Assembly: GCA_025800345.1 (NCBI GenBank)
Contig: JAOXSB010000326.1
Coordinates: 1-64,000 of the forward strand
Source of the DNA: Mangrovicoccus sp.
Lineage (GTDB): Bacteria; Pseudomonadota; Alphaproteobacteria; Rhodobacterales; Rhodobacteraceae
DNA: 64,000 bases
Reading direction: 5' to 3'
Shown here: positions 9,556-18,532 of the stretch, in pieces
Layout of the letters: each line of letters begins with the position of its first letter
Position numbering within the stretch: position 1 is the stretch's first letter
Notes under the pieces: generated by a model
The model's input: the letters and a program-made list of their open reading frames with translations, nothing else
What the model was told of the DNA's origin: nothing
Databases searched by the model: none
Program-made: the position numbers and the translations under genes

Positions 9556-10779
9556 CTATTGCCGGGCCAGGGGCTGCGGGCTTTGCACTGTGATATGAAC
9601 CACATCGCAAACGCCCGATTGAAAGGCAGAGGCGCAAGAGGTCAGGTAATAATCCCACATCCGGCGAAAGCGATCATCAAAACCCTGATCGGCCACATCA
9701 TCCCAGCGTTCGGTGAAACTGTCATGCCAGCGCCGCAGGGTTTGGCTGTAGCTCTCGCCAAATTCAAACAAGCTGCCCACGGCCAGGCCCGCTTTTTCCA
9801 CTTCACTGCGCAGCACGCTGGGGCTTGGCAACATACCGCCGGGAAAGATGAATTTCTGGATGAAATCCACGCTTTTGCGATAGCTGGCAAAGCGTTTGTC
9901 TTCCACGGTGATGATTTGCAGCGCCGCTTGCGCACCGGGTTTCAACCGCTCGCGCAGCGCCCGGAAATAGACCGGCCAATAGCGCTCGCCCACCGCTTCG
10001 AACATCTCGATCGAGACCGCCCCATCATAGAGCCCGGTTTCATCGCGGTAATCTTGCAGTTTGATCTCCACCTGATCGCTCAGACCCGCGGCAGTGATCC
10101 GCGCCACCGCATAATCATATTGCTCTTGGCTGATGGTCAGTCCGGTGACGCGCAGCCCGCGTTCTTTGGCAGCATATTCCGCAAACCCGCCCCAGCCGCA
10201 GCCGATCTCGAGGATATGATCCCCCGGTTTGGCGCCAATTGCGTCAATCAGCCGGGCATATTTGGCCAGCTGGGCCGTTTCGGTGCTTTCTTGGCCGGTT
10301 TGAAACAGGGCCGAGGAATAGGTCATCGTATTATCCAGCCAGAGCCGGTAGAAATCATTGCCCAGATCATAGTGATGGCTGATGTTCTTGCGGGCTTGGC
10401 GTTTGGAATTGGACAGAAAGCGAAAGCGCAGACGCTCATAGAACCGCACCAAGCCCATGCCGGGATAGCCATCCAGCATGGCATCGCTGGCCTCATGTAC
10501 CAGATCCATAAAGGCTTGCAGATCCGGGGTGGACCATGCGCCATCCATATAAGCCTCGGAAAAGCCCAGATCCCCATCGCGGATAAGCCGCGCAAACAGG
10601 TCTGGATCATGCACAGTGACTTCGGCCACCGGGCCGGGCGCAGGCCCCTCAGCGCGGAAATGACGGCCATCGGGCAAGATCAGATCAAGCCGCCCTTTGG
10701 GCAGGTTTTTGGCCTGGGCAAAGACTGTGCTGAAATAGCGTGGCAGGTTTGCTTGGCCTGCGGTGTCCGTCAAAATCAT
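9556..10779 (-). CDS. cfa: Cyclopropane-fatty-acyl-phospholipid synthase family methyltransferase
   Basis: This 407-residue protein matches the CFA synthase family, which transfers a methylene group from S-adenosylmethionine to double bonds of membrane phospholipid acyl chains. The SAM-binding loop is LEIGCGWGG at 190-198. Upstream lie the family signatures HHYDLGNDFY at 135-144 and MTYS at 152-155. The N-terminal 120 residues form the smaller lipid-binding domain. It is transcribed in the same direction as trgB and phrB but separated by short gaps, so operon membership is uncertain. A related fatty-acid methyltransferase activity cannot be excluded from sequence alone. Confidence 0.88.
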   Translation of the reverse strand: MILTDTAGQANLPRYFSTVFAQAKNLPKGRLDLILPDGRHFRAEGPAPGPVAEVTVHDPDLFARLIRDGDLGFSEAYMDGAWSTPDLQAFMDLVHEASDAMLDGYPGMGLVRFYERLRFRFLSNSKRQARKNISHHYDLGNDFYRLWLDNTMTYSSALFQTGQESTETAQLAKYARLIDAIGAKPGDHILEIGCGWGGFAEYAAKERGLRVTGLTISQEQYDYAVARITAAGLSDQVEIKLQDYRDETGLYDGAVSIEMFEAVGERYWPVYFRALRERLKPGAQAALQIITVEDKRFASYRKSVDFIQKFIFPGGMLPSPSVLRSEVEKAGLAVGSLFEFGESYSQTLRRWHDSFTERWDDVADQGFDDRFRRMWDYYLTSCASAFQSGVCDVVHITVQSPQPLARQ

Positions 10780-10856
10780 AAAAGCGCCCCTTTGCTGTCC
10801 TGCCGCAAAAACTTAAGCCGCCGTTAACAAAAGGCAAAATCAATTCCGCAAAGGCA

Positions 10857-12293
10857 CTAAGATTTTAACTTCCAAGCTTCATAGGCGGCGAGGGCGCGTT
10901 TGCGTCCGTCTGCGGCGCTGACGATGGGGGCGGGATAGGGATCTGTTGGGCCCAGGCCCCAGCTTTTGGGGATCGCCTCAAAATAGCTGAGCGCTTCGGG
11001 GCTGGGCCGACCATAAAGCTCGGCGATCCAGCGGCGGCGATAGCGCTGATCGCGATCGAATTTCTCCGCTTGGGTTTCAGGATTGAACACCCGGAAATAC
11101 GGGGCGGCATCGGGGCCGGACCCGGCGCACCATTGCCAGCCCATAGCGTTGCAGGCGGGATCCCAATCGATCAGGCATTCCTCAAACCAGCGCAGGCCAA
11201 TGCGCCAATCACAGAGCAAATGTTTGGTTAGATAAGAGCCAACGATCATCCGGCCCCGATTATGCATGCGCCCGGTGACATAGAGCTCGCGCATGGCCGC
11301 ATCCACAAAGGGCACGCCCGTGCGCCCTTGTTTCCAGGCCAGCACATGGGGGTGGGTCTCATCGCTGTTCCAGGCAAAACCATCCCATTCCTCGCGCCAA
11401 TTGCGGGTCAGGATATGGGGGCTGTGATGGGTCAGGTGATAGGCAAAATCGCGCCACATAAGCTGGCGTAAAAACGCCTCGGCGCCGACATCATGGCGTT
11501 GCCGCGCGGCTTGGGCTCGATGCCAGCATTGCAACGGGCTGATCTCGCCCAAGCTGAGATTCTCGCTCAGCTGTGAGGTGCCATTCAAGGCGGGCAGATC
11601 GCGCCGGACCGGATAATCTTGAACCCGGTGATCTAAGAAATCTTGCAATTGCTTGGCCGCATTGGCCTCGCCGATCTGCGCATATGGGGCCACAATCTCT
11701 GCCCCGCGCTGCATCGCTTCCCCTGGCTGGCACTGGGCCAAAGGAATGCTGCCCGGCCAACATTGCGGCGCGGCAAGACGTTCAGGCGCAGGCAGGGCCG
11801 GGGGCAATTCCGTGCCGCGTAGGGCTTTCCACATGGGCGTGAAGACTTTGTAGAAGCCGCCGGATTTGGTCTGCACCTGCCAGGGCTCGAACAGCACATG
11901 GCCAGGAAAGCTGCGCGCTTCAACCCCGCTGGCTTTTAGGGCGGTTTTCACCGCGGCGTCGCGGGCCTGGGCTGCGGGCTCATAGGCGCGGGACCAATAG
12001 ACCGCCCGGGCCTTGGTTTCCTGCAAGAGCGGTTGCAATGCGCCAAGCGCGCCATCTGGCCCCAAGGCTTTGCGCAGGATCAAGCGGCTGCCTTGGGATT
12101 CTAGCCGGGCGGCGAAACTCTCAATCGCTTTGCCCAAGCGCCAGCAGGGCGCGGCCCCCAAAGCCTGGATGTGATCATCCCATAAAAACACCGGGATAAT
12201 CGGCGCGCCGCTTTGCGCCGCTTCCCATAAACAGGGGTTGTCCGCGAGGCGAAAATCCCGGCGGCCCCACCAGATGATCGGGCTGTTTTCCAT
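10857..12293 (-). CDS. phrB: Deoxyribodipyrimidine photolyase (cryptochrome/photolyase family)
   Basis: This is a full-length 478-residue photolyase. Residues 1-130 are the Rossmann-like antenna domain (IIWWGRRDFRLADNPCL at the N-terminus). The C-terminal half is the FAD-binding helical domain, with WRDFAYHLT, the MHNRGRMIVGSYLTKHLL block, and GWQWCAGSGPDAAPYFRVFN. It uses blue light and reduced FAD to split cyclobutane pyrimidine dimers in DNA. Its Shine-Dalgarno AAAGGA is followed by 8 bases and ATG, but that sequence is part of an 11-bp inverted repeat just upstream, so translation could be structure-controlled. A cryptochrome role is possible, but the sequence looks like a normal class I CPD photolyase. 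Confidence 0.93.
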   Translation of the reverse strand: MENSPIIWWGRRDFRLADNPCLWEAAQSGAPIIPVFLWDDHIQALGAAPCWRLGKAIESFAARLESQGSRLILRKALGPDGALGALQPLLQETKARAVYWSRAYEPAAQARDAAVKTALKASGVEARSFPGHVLFEPWQVQTKSGGFYKVFTPMWKALRGTELPPALPAPERLAAPQCWPGSIPLAQCQPGEAMQRGAEIVAPYAQIGEANAAKQLQDFLDHRVQDYPVRRDLPALNGTSQLSENLSLGEISPLQCWHRAQAARQRHDVGAEAFLRQLMWRDFAYHLTHHSPHILTRNWREEWDGFAWNSDETHPHVLAWKQGRTGVPFVDAAMRELYVTGRMHNRGRMIVGSYLTKHLLCDWRIGLRWFEECLIDWDPACNAMGWQWCAGSGPDAAPYFRVFNPETQAEKFDRDQRYRRRWIAELYGRPSPEALSYFEAIPKSWGLGPTDPYPAPIVSAADGRKRALAAYEAWKLKS

Positions 12294-12302
12294 TGCGAAA
12301 AT

Positions 12303-12351
12303 CCTTTGGCCGCCAAGGTCAGATCTGGGGATCTAGCCCCGCGGCCAAAGG
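12303..12351 (-). promoter_or_regulatory. Nested inverted repeat covering the phrB ribosome-binding site
   Basis: CCTTTGGCCGC (12303-12313) is perfectly complementary to GCGGCCAAAGG (12341-12351), giving an 11-bp stem. A second stem AGATC/GATCT (12321-12325 with 12330-12334) sits in the loop. On the minus strand the 3' arm contains most of the phrB Shine-Dalgarno AAAGGA and is followed by ATTTT. It may be the terminator of acuI, whose stop is 7 bases before the structure, a translational control element of phrB, or both. Confidence 0.6.
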
Positions 12352-12358
12352 GTCAAGC

Positions 12359-13351
12359 TTAGGCGTTCAGATCCACCACAACCCGGCCTTTGATCTGACC
12401 GGCTAGGATATCCGCGCCCAGTTTGGGCAGATCTTCTAGCGTCGCTGGCACCACCATGGCCTCTAGCTTGTCCATGGGCAGATCCGTGGCGATGCGCTGC
12501 CAAGCGCGCAGACGGTTGTCATAGGGCTGCATCACCGAATCGATGCCCAGCAGGTTCACCCCGCGCAGCAAGAACGGGATCACCGTCGCGGGCAAAGCAG
12601 CCCCACCCGCCAGGCCCACAGCCGCCACAGAGCCACCATATTTCATCTGTCCTAGAACGCGGGCGAGCATGTCGCCCCCCACCGCATCGACACAGCCGGC
12701 CCAGGTTTCGGTCTCCAGCGGGCGCTTGACGGTTTCATTGATCTCCGCGCGGGGCACGATTTGCTGCACCCCGAGATCTTTGAGGTAATCAGCGGTTTCC
12801 GGGCGACCGGTGACGCCAGCCACCTCATAGCCCAAATGCGCTAGGATTGCGCTGGCCACAGAGCCCACACCGCCCGCGGCGCCGGTAACCAGTACTGGCC
12901 CGCGATCAGGGGCAAGCCCGTGATCTTGCAACGCCATTACCGCCAGCATCGCGGTAAAGCCCGCTGTGCCCACGGCCATGGCTTGGCGCGCGGTGACGCC
13001 GTCGGGCAGGGGCACCAGCCAATCGGCCTTTACCCGGGCTTTTTGCCCATAACCGCCCCAATGAACCTCGCCCACACGCCAACCGGTAAGCACCACCTGA
13101 TCGCCGGGTTTGTAGCGGCTATCCTCGGAAGCCGAGACCGTGCCCGCGAAATCAATCCCCGGTACATGGGGGTAATTGCGCACCAGCCCGCCGCCCTTGG
13201 GGCTTAGGCAGAGCCCATCTTTGTAATTCACCGTGGAATAGGCCACATCAATGGTGACATCGCCCGCGGGCAAATCGGCGTCATTGAGCTGCTCTATCGA
13301 TGCGTTTGCCAGGCCATCCTCGCCCTGGCGCATGATCAGTGCTTTGAACAT
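12359..13351 (-). CDS. acuI: AcuI/YhdH-type NADPH-dependent acryloyl-CoA reductase (MDR superfamily)
   Basis: This is a 330-residue medium-chain dehydrogenase/reductase without the zinc ligands of alcohol dehydrogenases. The NADPH-binding loop is LVTGAAGGVGSVA at 154-166. The N-terminus (MFKALIMRQ) and the VNYKDGLCLSPKGG block at 41-54 are typical of the YhdH/AcuI subfamily. AcuI reduces toxic acryloyl-CoA to propionyl-CoA, a step in dimethylsulfoniopropionate and 3-hydroxypropionate metabolism in marine alphaproteobacteria. No DMSP lyase or demethylase gene is adjacent, so here it may be a general detoxification enzyme. Subfamily assignment is good; the physiological substrate is inferred. 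Confidence 0.85.
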   Translation of the reverse strand: MFKALIMRQGEDGLANASIEQLNDADLPAGDVTIDVAYSTVNYKDGLCLSPKGGGLVRNYPHVPGIDFAGTVSASEDSRYKPGDQVVLTGWRVGEVHWGGYGQKARVKADWLVPLPDGVTARQAMAVGTAGFTAMLAVMALQDHGLAPDRGPVLVTGAAGGVGSVASAILAHLGYEVAGVTGRPETADYLKDLGVQQIVPRAEINETVKRPLETETWAGCVDAVGGDMLARVLGQMKYGGSVAAVGLAGGAALPATVIPFLLRGVNLLGIDSVMQPYDNRLRAWQRIATDLPMDKLEAMVVPATLEDLPKLGADILAGQIKGRVVVDLNA

Positions 13352-13444
13352 AGTGTCTCTCCCCTCCCAGTTGCGCCTTGTGTGACGGGTTCACCTGAGC
13401 TTGTGAAGAGAGATCGCCGGTCGGGGCGCGCAAAGCAGCTATGC

Positions 13445-14014
13445 CTAATCTTCATCTGGGGCGGTGGCTCCCCAAAGATCAGCGGCTTGCACCCAGCCGC
13501 GATGATTGCCCGCGCTGACCTTGCACCAGTTGGGTTTGCAGCTGCTGATGCGCAGAACCACATCCCGCTCTGCCCGGGCCACCACCAGCGATTCGAAATT
13601 TGGCTGGCGGCGCAATTCGGTCATATCCGAAGAGACCACTGCGGTGGGGCTGCTAGACAGCATCGCGTAATGCACCCAGCCGCCCAACCCCTCGCGATCG
13701 CGCACCTGACGCCAATGGCCATGTTCGGCGATGACCATCAAGGGCAGGCCGCGATGGTGAAATACCCAATCCACCCGATGGGTCAGGGACGGGCCCCGGC
13801 GCACATTGGCCTCGCCTGCTTTCATTGAGACGAATCTTGGCAACGGTTGGTTGGTCTCGGGGCCCAATTGCTGAGCAGGGGCAGCGGCAAGCATCATGAT
13901 CAGAGCAAAAACCCCCATACCCAGCCGTTGAACGCCGCGCTTTAGCACGCGAATGCGCGATGGGGCCGGGTTTGGCCGGTGTGAGGGGTCAGTTTTCTTG
14001 CGGCGCGCGGGCAT
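13445..14014 (-). CDS. Secreted or membrane-anchored bacterial SH3 domain protein
   Basis: From the start at 14014 the protein has 189 residues. A basic N-terminal stretch of about 30 residues is followed by a hydrophobic segment (LGMGVFALIMMLAAAPAQQ), indicating export or anchoring. The mature part contains an SH3b-like region (MKAGEANVRRGPSLTHRVDWVF, then GWVHYAML) and a second repeat ending SAGNHRGWVQAADLWG. Such domains bind cell-wall peptides. GGAGG lies 11 bases before the chosen ATG; a longer frame up to 14260 would run over the divergent dehydrogenase gene and is rejected. The exact role is unknown. Confidence 0.78.
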   Translation of the reverse strand: MPARRKKTDPSHRPNPAPSRIRVLKRGVQRLGMGVFALIMMLAAAPAQQLGPETNQPLPRFVSMKAGEANVRRGPSLTHRVDWVFHHRGLPLMVIAEHGHWRQVRDREGLGGWVHYAMLSSSPTAVVSSDMTELRRQPNFESLVVARAERDVVLRISSCKPNWCKVSAGNHRGWVQAADLWGATAPDED

Positions 14015-14090
14015 GACTGCTTGTGCCTCCGGTTTGTTTTCGACAATTTGCCAATTGGAACGCTCTGAAGAAATGAGAAGGATTGTTCGC

Positions 14091-15077
14091 ATGTCCGCTG
14101 ACCGCTTAAGTGTTGTTGTTACGCGACGGTTGCCTGAACCGGTAGAGAAGCGGTTAAGCGATTTGTTTGATGTCAAATTGCGTACCGATGATAGCCCAAT
14201 GTCCCGCGAAGAACTGACCGATGCTTTGCGCAATGCCAATGTGGTGGTGCCCACGGTCACCGATCAGATCGATGCCGGCATGTTGGCCCAAGCAGGGCCG
14301 GATATGCGCTTGATCGCCAGCTATGGTTCGGGTGTGGATCATATTGATGTGGCCTCTGCGCGCCAGCGGGGGATTTCGGTCTCTAACACGCCTGGGGTCG
14401 TGACCGAAGACACAGCCGATATGGCGATGGCGCTGATTTTGAGCGTCACCCGCCGTATTCCCGAAGGCTTGGCTTTGATGCAAGCAGGGGATTGGGCCGG
14501 TTGGGCGCCCACGGCGCTGCTGGGTGGCCGGGTTGGTGGCCGCCGCCTTGGCATTTTGGGCATGGGCCGAATCGGTCAAGCGGTGGCGCGCCGGGCCAAA
14601 GCCTTTGGCATGCAGATCCATTACCATAACCGCCGCCGGGTGGCCGCGGATATCGAGACCGAATTGGGCGCGACCTATTGGGAAGATCTCGATGATATGG
14701 TCCGCCGGGTGGATATTTTGTCGGTGAACTGCCCGTCCACCCCTGAAACCTTCCATCTGATCAATGCCCGCCGCTTGCGCTTGATGAAACCCTCTTCGGT
14801 GATCGTGAACACCGCGCGCGGGGAAGTGGTGGATGAAAATGCTTTGGCACGGATGCTGCGCACTGGTGAATTGGCCGGGGCCGGGCTGGATGTGTTTGAG
14901 CATGGCACGGAAGTGAACAAAGACTTCCGCGAATTGCCCAATGTGGTGTTGCTGCCCCATATGTCTTCGGCCACGGAAGAAGGCCGGATCGAGATGGGTG
15001 AAAAGGTCATCATCAATATCAAAACCTTCGCCGATGGGCATCGCCCGCCAGATCTGGTGGTGCCAGGGGTGATGTAA
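14091..15077 (+). CDS. D-2-hydroxyacid dehydrogenase (glyoxylate/hydroxypyruvate reductase-like)
   Basis: This 328-residue NAD(P)-dependent enzyme has the Rossmann loop GMGRIG at 157-162, the catalytic arginine R243 in NTARGE, and the catalytic histidine H290 in LLPHMSSAT. It most resembles D-glycerate dehydrogenase/glyoxylate reductase, which reduces glyoxylate or hydroxypyruvate. The start at 14091 has AGAAGGA eight bases upstream; an earlier frame start would overlap the divergent SH3 gene. The following membrane-protein gene begins 4 bases after this stop, so the pair is probably co-transcribed. Substrate specificity cannot be read from the sequence. Confidence 0.87.
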   Translation: MSADRLSVVVTRRLPEPVEKRLSDLFDVKLRTDDSPMSREELTDALRNANVVVPTVTDQIDAGMLAQAGPDMRLIASYGSGVDHIDVASARQRGISVSNTPGVVTEDTADMAMALILSVTRRIPEGLALMQAGDWAGWAPTALLGGRVGGRRLGILGMGRIGQAVARRAKAFGMQIHYHNRRRVAADIETELGATYWEDLDDMVRRVDILSVNCPSTPETFHLINARRLRLMKPSSVIVNTARGEVVDENALARMLRTGELAGAGLDVFEHGTEVNKDFRELPNVVLLPHMSSATEEGRIEMGEKVIINIKTFADGHRPPDLVVPGVM

Positions 15078-15081
15078 TCCC

Positions 15082-15933
15082 ATGGCGGGCCGCTGGCGTC
15101 ATTGGCCGCTGATCGCCGCGCTGTTTTGTGCGGTGCTGATCTGGCAGCCGATTTTTACCGCCAATGCGGCCCGTTATAACGATGAGGTGCTCTCAAGCGC
15201 CATCCGCGTTTACGCGGTGCTGCGGGGCATCAATGCGGTGCTTTCCGTGGCGAAAGAAACCGAAGTGGGCGTGCAGCTTGTGGGCACGGTCACCACCCAG
15301 CCCGCGATGATCCTGGATCCGGTGGATGAAACCGTGGCGCGGGTCTCTGATGCGGTTTTTGCTTTGGCCGCGGCCTCGGGCGTGTTGAAAATCGCTTTCG
15401 CGCCCATGGCCCAGCTTGGGGCCGGGATCGCCCTGCTGGGGTTTGTGCTGCTTTATCTGCCAGTGCTTGGGATTCGCGGGCTTCCCGCCGGGTTCGGGCG
15501 CGGGCTGGCGCTGTTTGGGCTGATCCTCTCTTTGGCATTGCCTTTGGGCTATGGGCCGGGCGGCAGGCTGGGGCATTTTTGGACCGAGAGCGCCCGGGAA
15601 GAGGCCCAGGCCCAATTGGATGGCTCAGCCCATGAGATCACCGCTGCAGTGAGCGAGGCTCAGCAACAGGTGGAGCGCCAGAAGGGGGGCGAGGCGGACC
15701 CAAAGGATGCCTCGAGCATTGCCGGTATTCTTGATCGCTTGCGCGACACCCGCGATGCGGCGGGGCAGGCGGTGTCTGACGCGGTGCCAGAGATTGCTGA
15801 TGTGCAGCAGCGGGGCGGCGAGATTTTTGAAGCCTCGCTCACCCTTGTGGCGATATTCGTGTTTCGCCTGATTGTGCTGCCGCTGATCTTGCTTTGGGCG
15901 CTGGGCATATTGGCCCGGCGGATCCTGGCTTAG
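15082..15933 (+). CDS. Membrane protein of unknown function
   Basis: This 283-residue protein has a hydrophobic N-terminal segment at about 7-28 ([16 protein letters not shown]), two central membrane helices at about 108-130 and 138-158, and one near the C-terminus at about 250-278. Between residues 170 and 240 is a hydrophilic, Gln/Glu/Ala-rich stretch likely to form a coiled coil. No known domain is recognised. It follows the hydroxyacid dehydrogenase by 4 bases. Its end overlaps the convergent panB stop by 4 bases, leaving no room for a separate terminator. Confidence 0.75.
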   Translation: MAGRWRHWPLIAALFCAVLIWQPIFTANAARYNDEVLSSAIRVYAVLRGINAVLSVAKETEVGVQLVGTVTTQPAMILDPVDETVARVSDAVFALAAASGVLKIAFAPMAQLGAGIALLGFVLLYLPVLGIRGLPAGFGRGLALFGLILSLALPLGYGPGGRLGHFWTESAREEAQAQLDGSAHEITAAVSEAQQQVERQKGGEADPKDASSIAGILDRLRDTRDAAGQAVSDAVPEIADVQQRGGEIFEASLTLVAIFVFRLIVLPLILLWALGILARRILA

Positions 15934-16757
15934 CGATAGACCTGATCTTCGGTGGGGAAGCTGCGATCGCGCACATCTTCAGCGTAATCGCTGACAGCTT
16001 GTTCGATCATCGGTCCAAGCTGGCCATAGACTTTGACGAATTTCGGGGTCCAGGGATTTAGGCCCAACATATCTTCCAGCACTAGGATCTGCCCGTCGCA
16101 ATCGGCGCTGGCTCCGATCCCGATGGTGGGGATGTCGATCTGTTTGGTGATACGCGCGGCCAGTGGCTCTACCATGCCTTCCAGCACCACGGCAAAAGCG
16201 CCGGCTTCGGCCACGGCTTTGGCATCGGCCTCATGCAGGGGCCAGCTGTCTTCATCGCGGCCTTGGGTTTTGAACCCGCCCATCACATGGGAGCTTTGCG
16301 GGGTCAGGCCGATATGAGCCATGACCGGCACGCCGCGTTCGGTCAGAAACCGGATGGTTTCGGCCATGCGCGCGCCGCCTTCGAGCTTGACCGCGCCGCA
16401 GCCGGTTTCCTTCATGATCCGCGCGGCATTGCGAAAGGCGATATTGGGGCTTTCTTCATAGGTGCCAAAGGGCATATCCACCACGATCAGCGCCCGCTGG
16501 GTGCCCCGCACCACGGCTTTGCCATGCATGATCATCAGATCCAGCGGCACGCCCACAGTGGTTTCCATCCCATGCATGACCATGCCGAGACTGTCGCCCA
16601 CCAGGATGAAATCCGCATGCCGGTCCACAATCGCGGCGGTATGGGCGTGATATGAGGTGAGCGAGACAATGGGCGTGTCACCTTTGCGCCGGGCGATTTC
16701 GGGCACGGTGATGCGCCGCACGGATTTTGGGGTTTCGGGGGATGGTTGCGTGCTCAT
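15930..16757 (-). CDS. panB: 3-methyl-2-oxobutanoate hydroxymethyltransferase
   Basis: PanB makes ketopantoate from 2-oxoisovalerate and methylene-tetrahydrofolate, the first committed step of pantothenate and CoA synthesis. The 275 residues include the metal ligands D55 (VGDSLGM), D94 (VVDMPFG) and E126 (KLEGG) and the catalytic base E193 (VLEGM), matching the E. coli layout with a 10-12 residue N-terminal extension. It lies 19 bases downstream of panC in the same direction, so the two form a small operon. Confidence 0.97.
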   Translation of the reverse strand: MSTQPSPETPKSVRRITVPEIARRKGDTPIVSLTSYHAHTAAIVDRHADFILVGDSLGMVMHGMETTVGVPLDLMIMHGKAVVRGTQRALIVVDMPFGTYEESPNIAFRNAARIMKETGCGAVKLEGGARMAETIRFLTERGVPVMAHIGLTPQSSHVMGGFKTQGRDEDSWPLHEADAKAVAEAGAFAVVLEGMVEPLAARITKQIDIPTIGIGASADCDGQILVLEDMLGLNPWTPKFVKVYGQLGPMIEQAVSDYAEDVRDRSFPTEDQVYR

Positions 16758-16776
16758 AAAGGTCTCCCTCAGCGGA

Positions 16777-17628
16777 TCACTTGGGCGAGATCACCCGTTG
16801 GTCGATCAGTAAGATAGGGTCAAAGCGTACCGCAAGCAGGATCACTGCGGGGCGGTCCAGCGGGCCGGAAAGATCGCCCAAGCTGCTGGCATCTTGAAGA
16901 TCGACGCTTTCCACCTGGGCCAAAGGCTCGGCGCTGATGCGCGCGGTGATGCCATCGCGCAGCGCTTCTGCGGTGATCTGTGGATCCGCGTGCAGGGCCT
17001 CTTGCGCCCAGGCCATGGCCTGGCTGAGCACCGGGGCGCTCGCGCGTTGCTCTGGGCTCAGGCGCACATTGCGCGAGGACATGGCCAGGCCATCGGGTTC
17101 GCGCTGGGTCGGCACGCCCGTGATCGCAACCGGCATATCCAAATCGCGGGTCACGGTGCGGATCACTTGCAGCTGTTGGTAATCTTTCTCGCCAAAAAAC
17201 GCCTGATCAGGCTGCACGATATTGAAAAGCTTGGTGACCACCGTGGCCACGCCCCGGAAATGGCCGGGGCGCACTTTGCCCAGCAGGCGATGGGCCAGAT
17301 CCGTGGTTTCCACGATGGTTTGGGCCTGGGGGTGATACATCTCGGAGGTTTGGGGCAGAAACACCCCATCCACCCCTTCAGCGCGGAGCATTTCCAGATC
17401 ACGCTCTGCATCGCGCGGGTAGTTTTCCAGATCTTCAGCCTCGCCAAATTGGGTCGGGTTCACGAAGATCGAGACGATGAGTTTGTCGCAGGCGGCGCGG
17501 GCGGCGCGCACCAAGGCCATATGCCCCGCATGTAGATAGCCCATGGTGGGCACCAGAGCGAGGCTGCCCGCAGATTTTAGACCGGGCAGGGCGGCGCGCA
17601 TCTCTGCTTTGCTGGTATAGATCTCCAT
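16777..17628 (-). CDS. panC: Pantothenate synthetase
   Basis: PanC joins pantoate and beta-alanine using ATP. The 283-residue protein shows the nucleotidyltransferase HxGH motif at H33-H36 ([12 protein letters not shown]), [17 protein letters not shown] at about 57-73, [10 protein letters not shown], and the [12 protein letters not shown] loop that replaces KMSKS. It precedes panB. A 71-base palindromic repeat lies in the 110-base gap between fabI and this gene, in the same orientation as panC, so it forms part of the panC upstream region. Confidence 0.97.
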   Translation of the reverse strand: MEIYTSKAEMRAALPGLKSAGSLALVPTMGYLHAGHMALVRAARAACDKLIVSIFVNPTQFGEAEDLENYPRDAERDLEMLRAEGVDGVFLPQTSEMYHPQAQTIVETTDLAHRLLGKVRPGHFRGVATVVTKLFNIVQPDQAFFGEKDYQQLQVIRTVTRDLDMPVAITGVPTQREPDGLAMSSRNVRLSPEQRASAPVLSQAMAWAQEALHADPQITAEALRDGITARISAEPLAQVESVDLQDASSLGDLSGPLDRPAVILLAVRFDPILLIDQRVISPK

Positions 17629-17657
17629 GACCGGGCCTTTCGCTTGCGCCAGGGGGA

Positions 17658-17728
17658 GGGGGCTCCCGCCCGGATTTTGGCCCTATCGGGCCGCATCCCG
17701 TTGGGCCCGGCAGCGCTGCGCGCTGCGG
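17658..17728 (-). repeat. Dispersed palindromic intergenic element, copy A
   Basis: Read on the minus strand this 71-base segment closely matches 53623-53690. The shared blocks are CTGCCGGGCCCAAC, GGATGCG/GGGATGCG and GGGCGGGAGCCCCC. Two internal stems differ in sequence from copy B but remain paired: GCAGCGC/GCGCTGC (17710-17716 with 17720-17726) and GGCCC/GGGCC (17679-17683 with 17688-17692). A third short stem is GGGC/GCCC. It lies between fabI and panC. Confidence 0.8.
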
Positions 17729-17738
17729 AGCCGCATGT

Positions 17739-18527
17739 TCAGAGGTTCTCCGGCTGGGGCATGCCCAATACATGATAGCCGCCATCCACAGTGATGATCT
17801 CGCCGGTGGTGCAAGCGCCATATTGCGAGGCCAGATAGACCGCAGTGCCGCCCACCGCTTCGAGGGTGGCATTGGCCCGCAAAGGGGCATTGGCCTCGGT
17901 GGCGCGATAGGTCTTGCGCGCCCCGCCAATGGCCGCCCCCGCCAGGGTTTTCATGGGGCCCGGCGAGATCGCATTGACCCGGATGCCTTGCGGGCCGAGA
18001 TCATTGGCCAGATAGCGCACAGAGCTTTCCAGCGCCGCTTTGGCCACGCCCATCACATTATAGAAGGGCGTCACCTTATTGGAGCCTTGATAGGTCATGG
18101 TCAAAATGGTGCCGCCTTCGGTCATCATCGGCGCGGCGCGGCGGGCCAGATCGATCAGCGAGTAGCAGGAGATGTTCAGCGAATTGGCGAAATTATCTCG
18201 GCTGGTATTGATGATCCGGCCCGTCAATTCGTTCTTATCGGAATAAGCAATGGCGTGGATCAGAAAATCCAACCGGTCCCAGCGGGCCCCGAGTTGCTCA
18301 AAACAGGTATCCAGGCTGGCATCGTCAGTGACATCCACATCCAGCACAAAATCCGAGCCCAGGCTTTCTGCCAAAGGCTTGACCCGTTTGCCAAAAGCGT
18401 CCCCTTGATAGGTAAAGGCCAGCTCTGCGCCTTCGGCCGCCATGGCTTTGGCAATGCCCCATGCGATCGAGCGATCATTGGCGACACCCATCACCAGACC
18501 GCGTTTCCCTTTCATCAAATCAGACAT
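17739..18527 (-). CDS. fabI: Enoyl-[acyl-carrier-protein] reductase (NADH), FabI
   Basis: FabI catalyses the last reduction of each fatty-acid elongation round. The 262-residue short-chain dehydrogenase has the FabI-type cofactor loop GVANDRSIAWGI at 14-25 and the catalytic set Y146, Y156 and K163 in the Y-x6-Y-x6-K spacing. It is the third gene of fabA-fabB-fabI, starting 5 bases after the fabB stop. The C-terminus (GGYHVLGMPQ) is complete. Confidence 0.96.
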   Translation of the reverse strand: MSDLMKGKRGLVMGVANDRSIAWGIAKAMAAEGAELAFTYQGDAFGKRVKPLAESLGSDFVLDVDVTDDASLDTCFEQLGARWDRLDFLIHAIAYSDKNELTGRIINTSRDNFANSLNISCYSLIDLARRAAPMMTEGGTILTMTYQGSNKVTPFYNVMGVAKAALESSVRYLANDLGPQGIRVNAISPGPMKTLAGAAIGGARKTYRATEANAPLRANATLEAVGGTAVYLASQYGACTTGEIITVDGGYHVLGMPQPENL

Positions 18528-18532
18528 CTTAG

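Noticed and set aside
9553-10827. A 424-codon plus-strand frame opposite the cyclopropane synthase gene
   Set aside because: Its product is His/Gln/Ala-rich shadow-type sequence with no motif, while the minus strand encodes a clear enzyme with a SAM loop.
14015-14260. Extension of the SH3 protein by 82 residues to a start at 14260
   Set aside because: It would overlap the divergent dehydrogenase start and the added residues look untypical. GGAGG precedes the chosen ATG at 14014.
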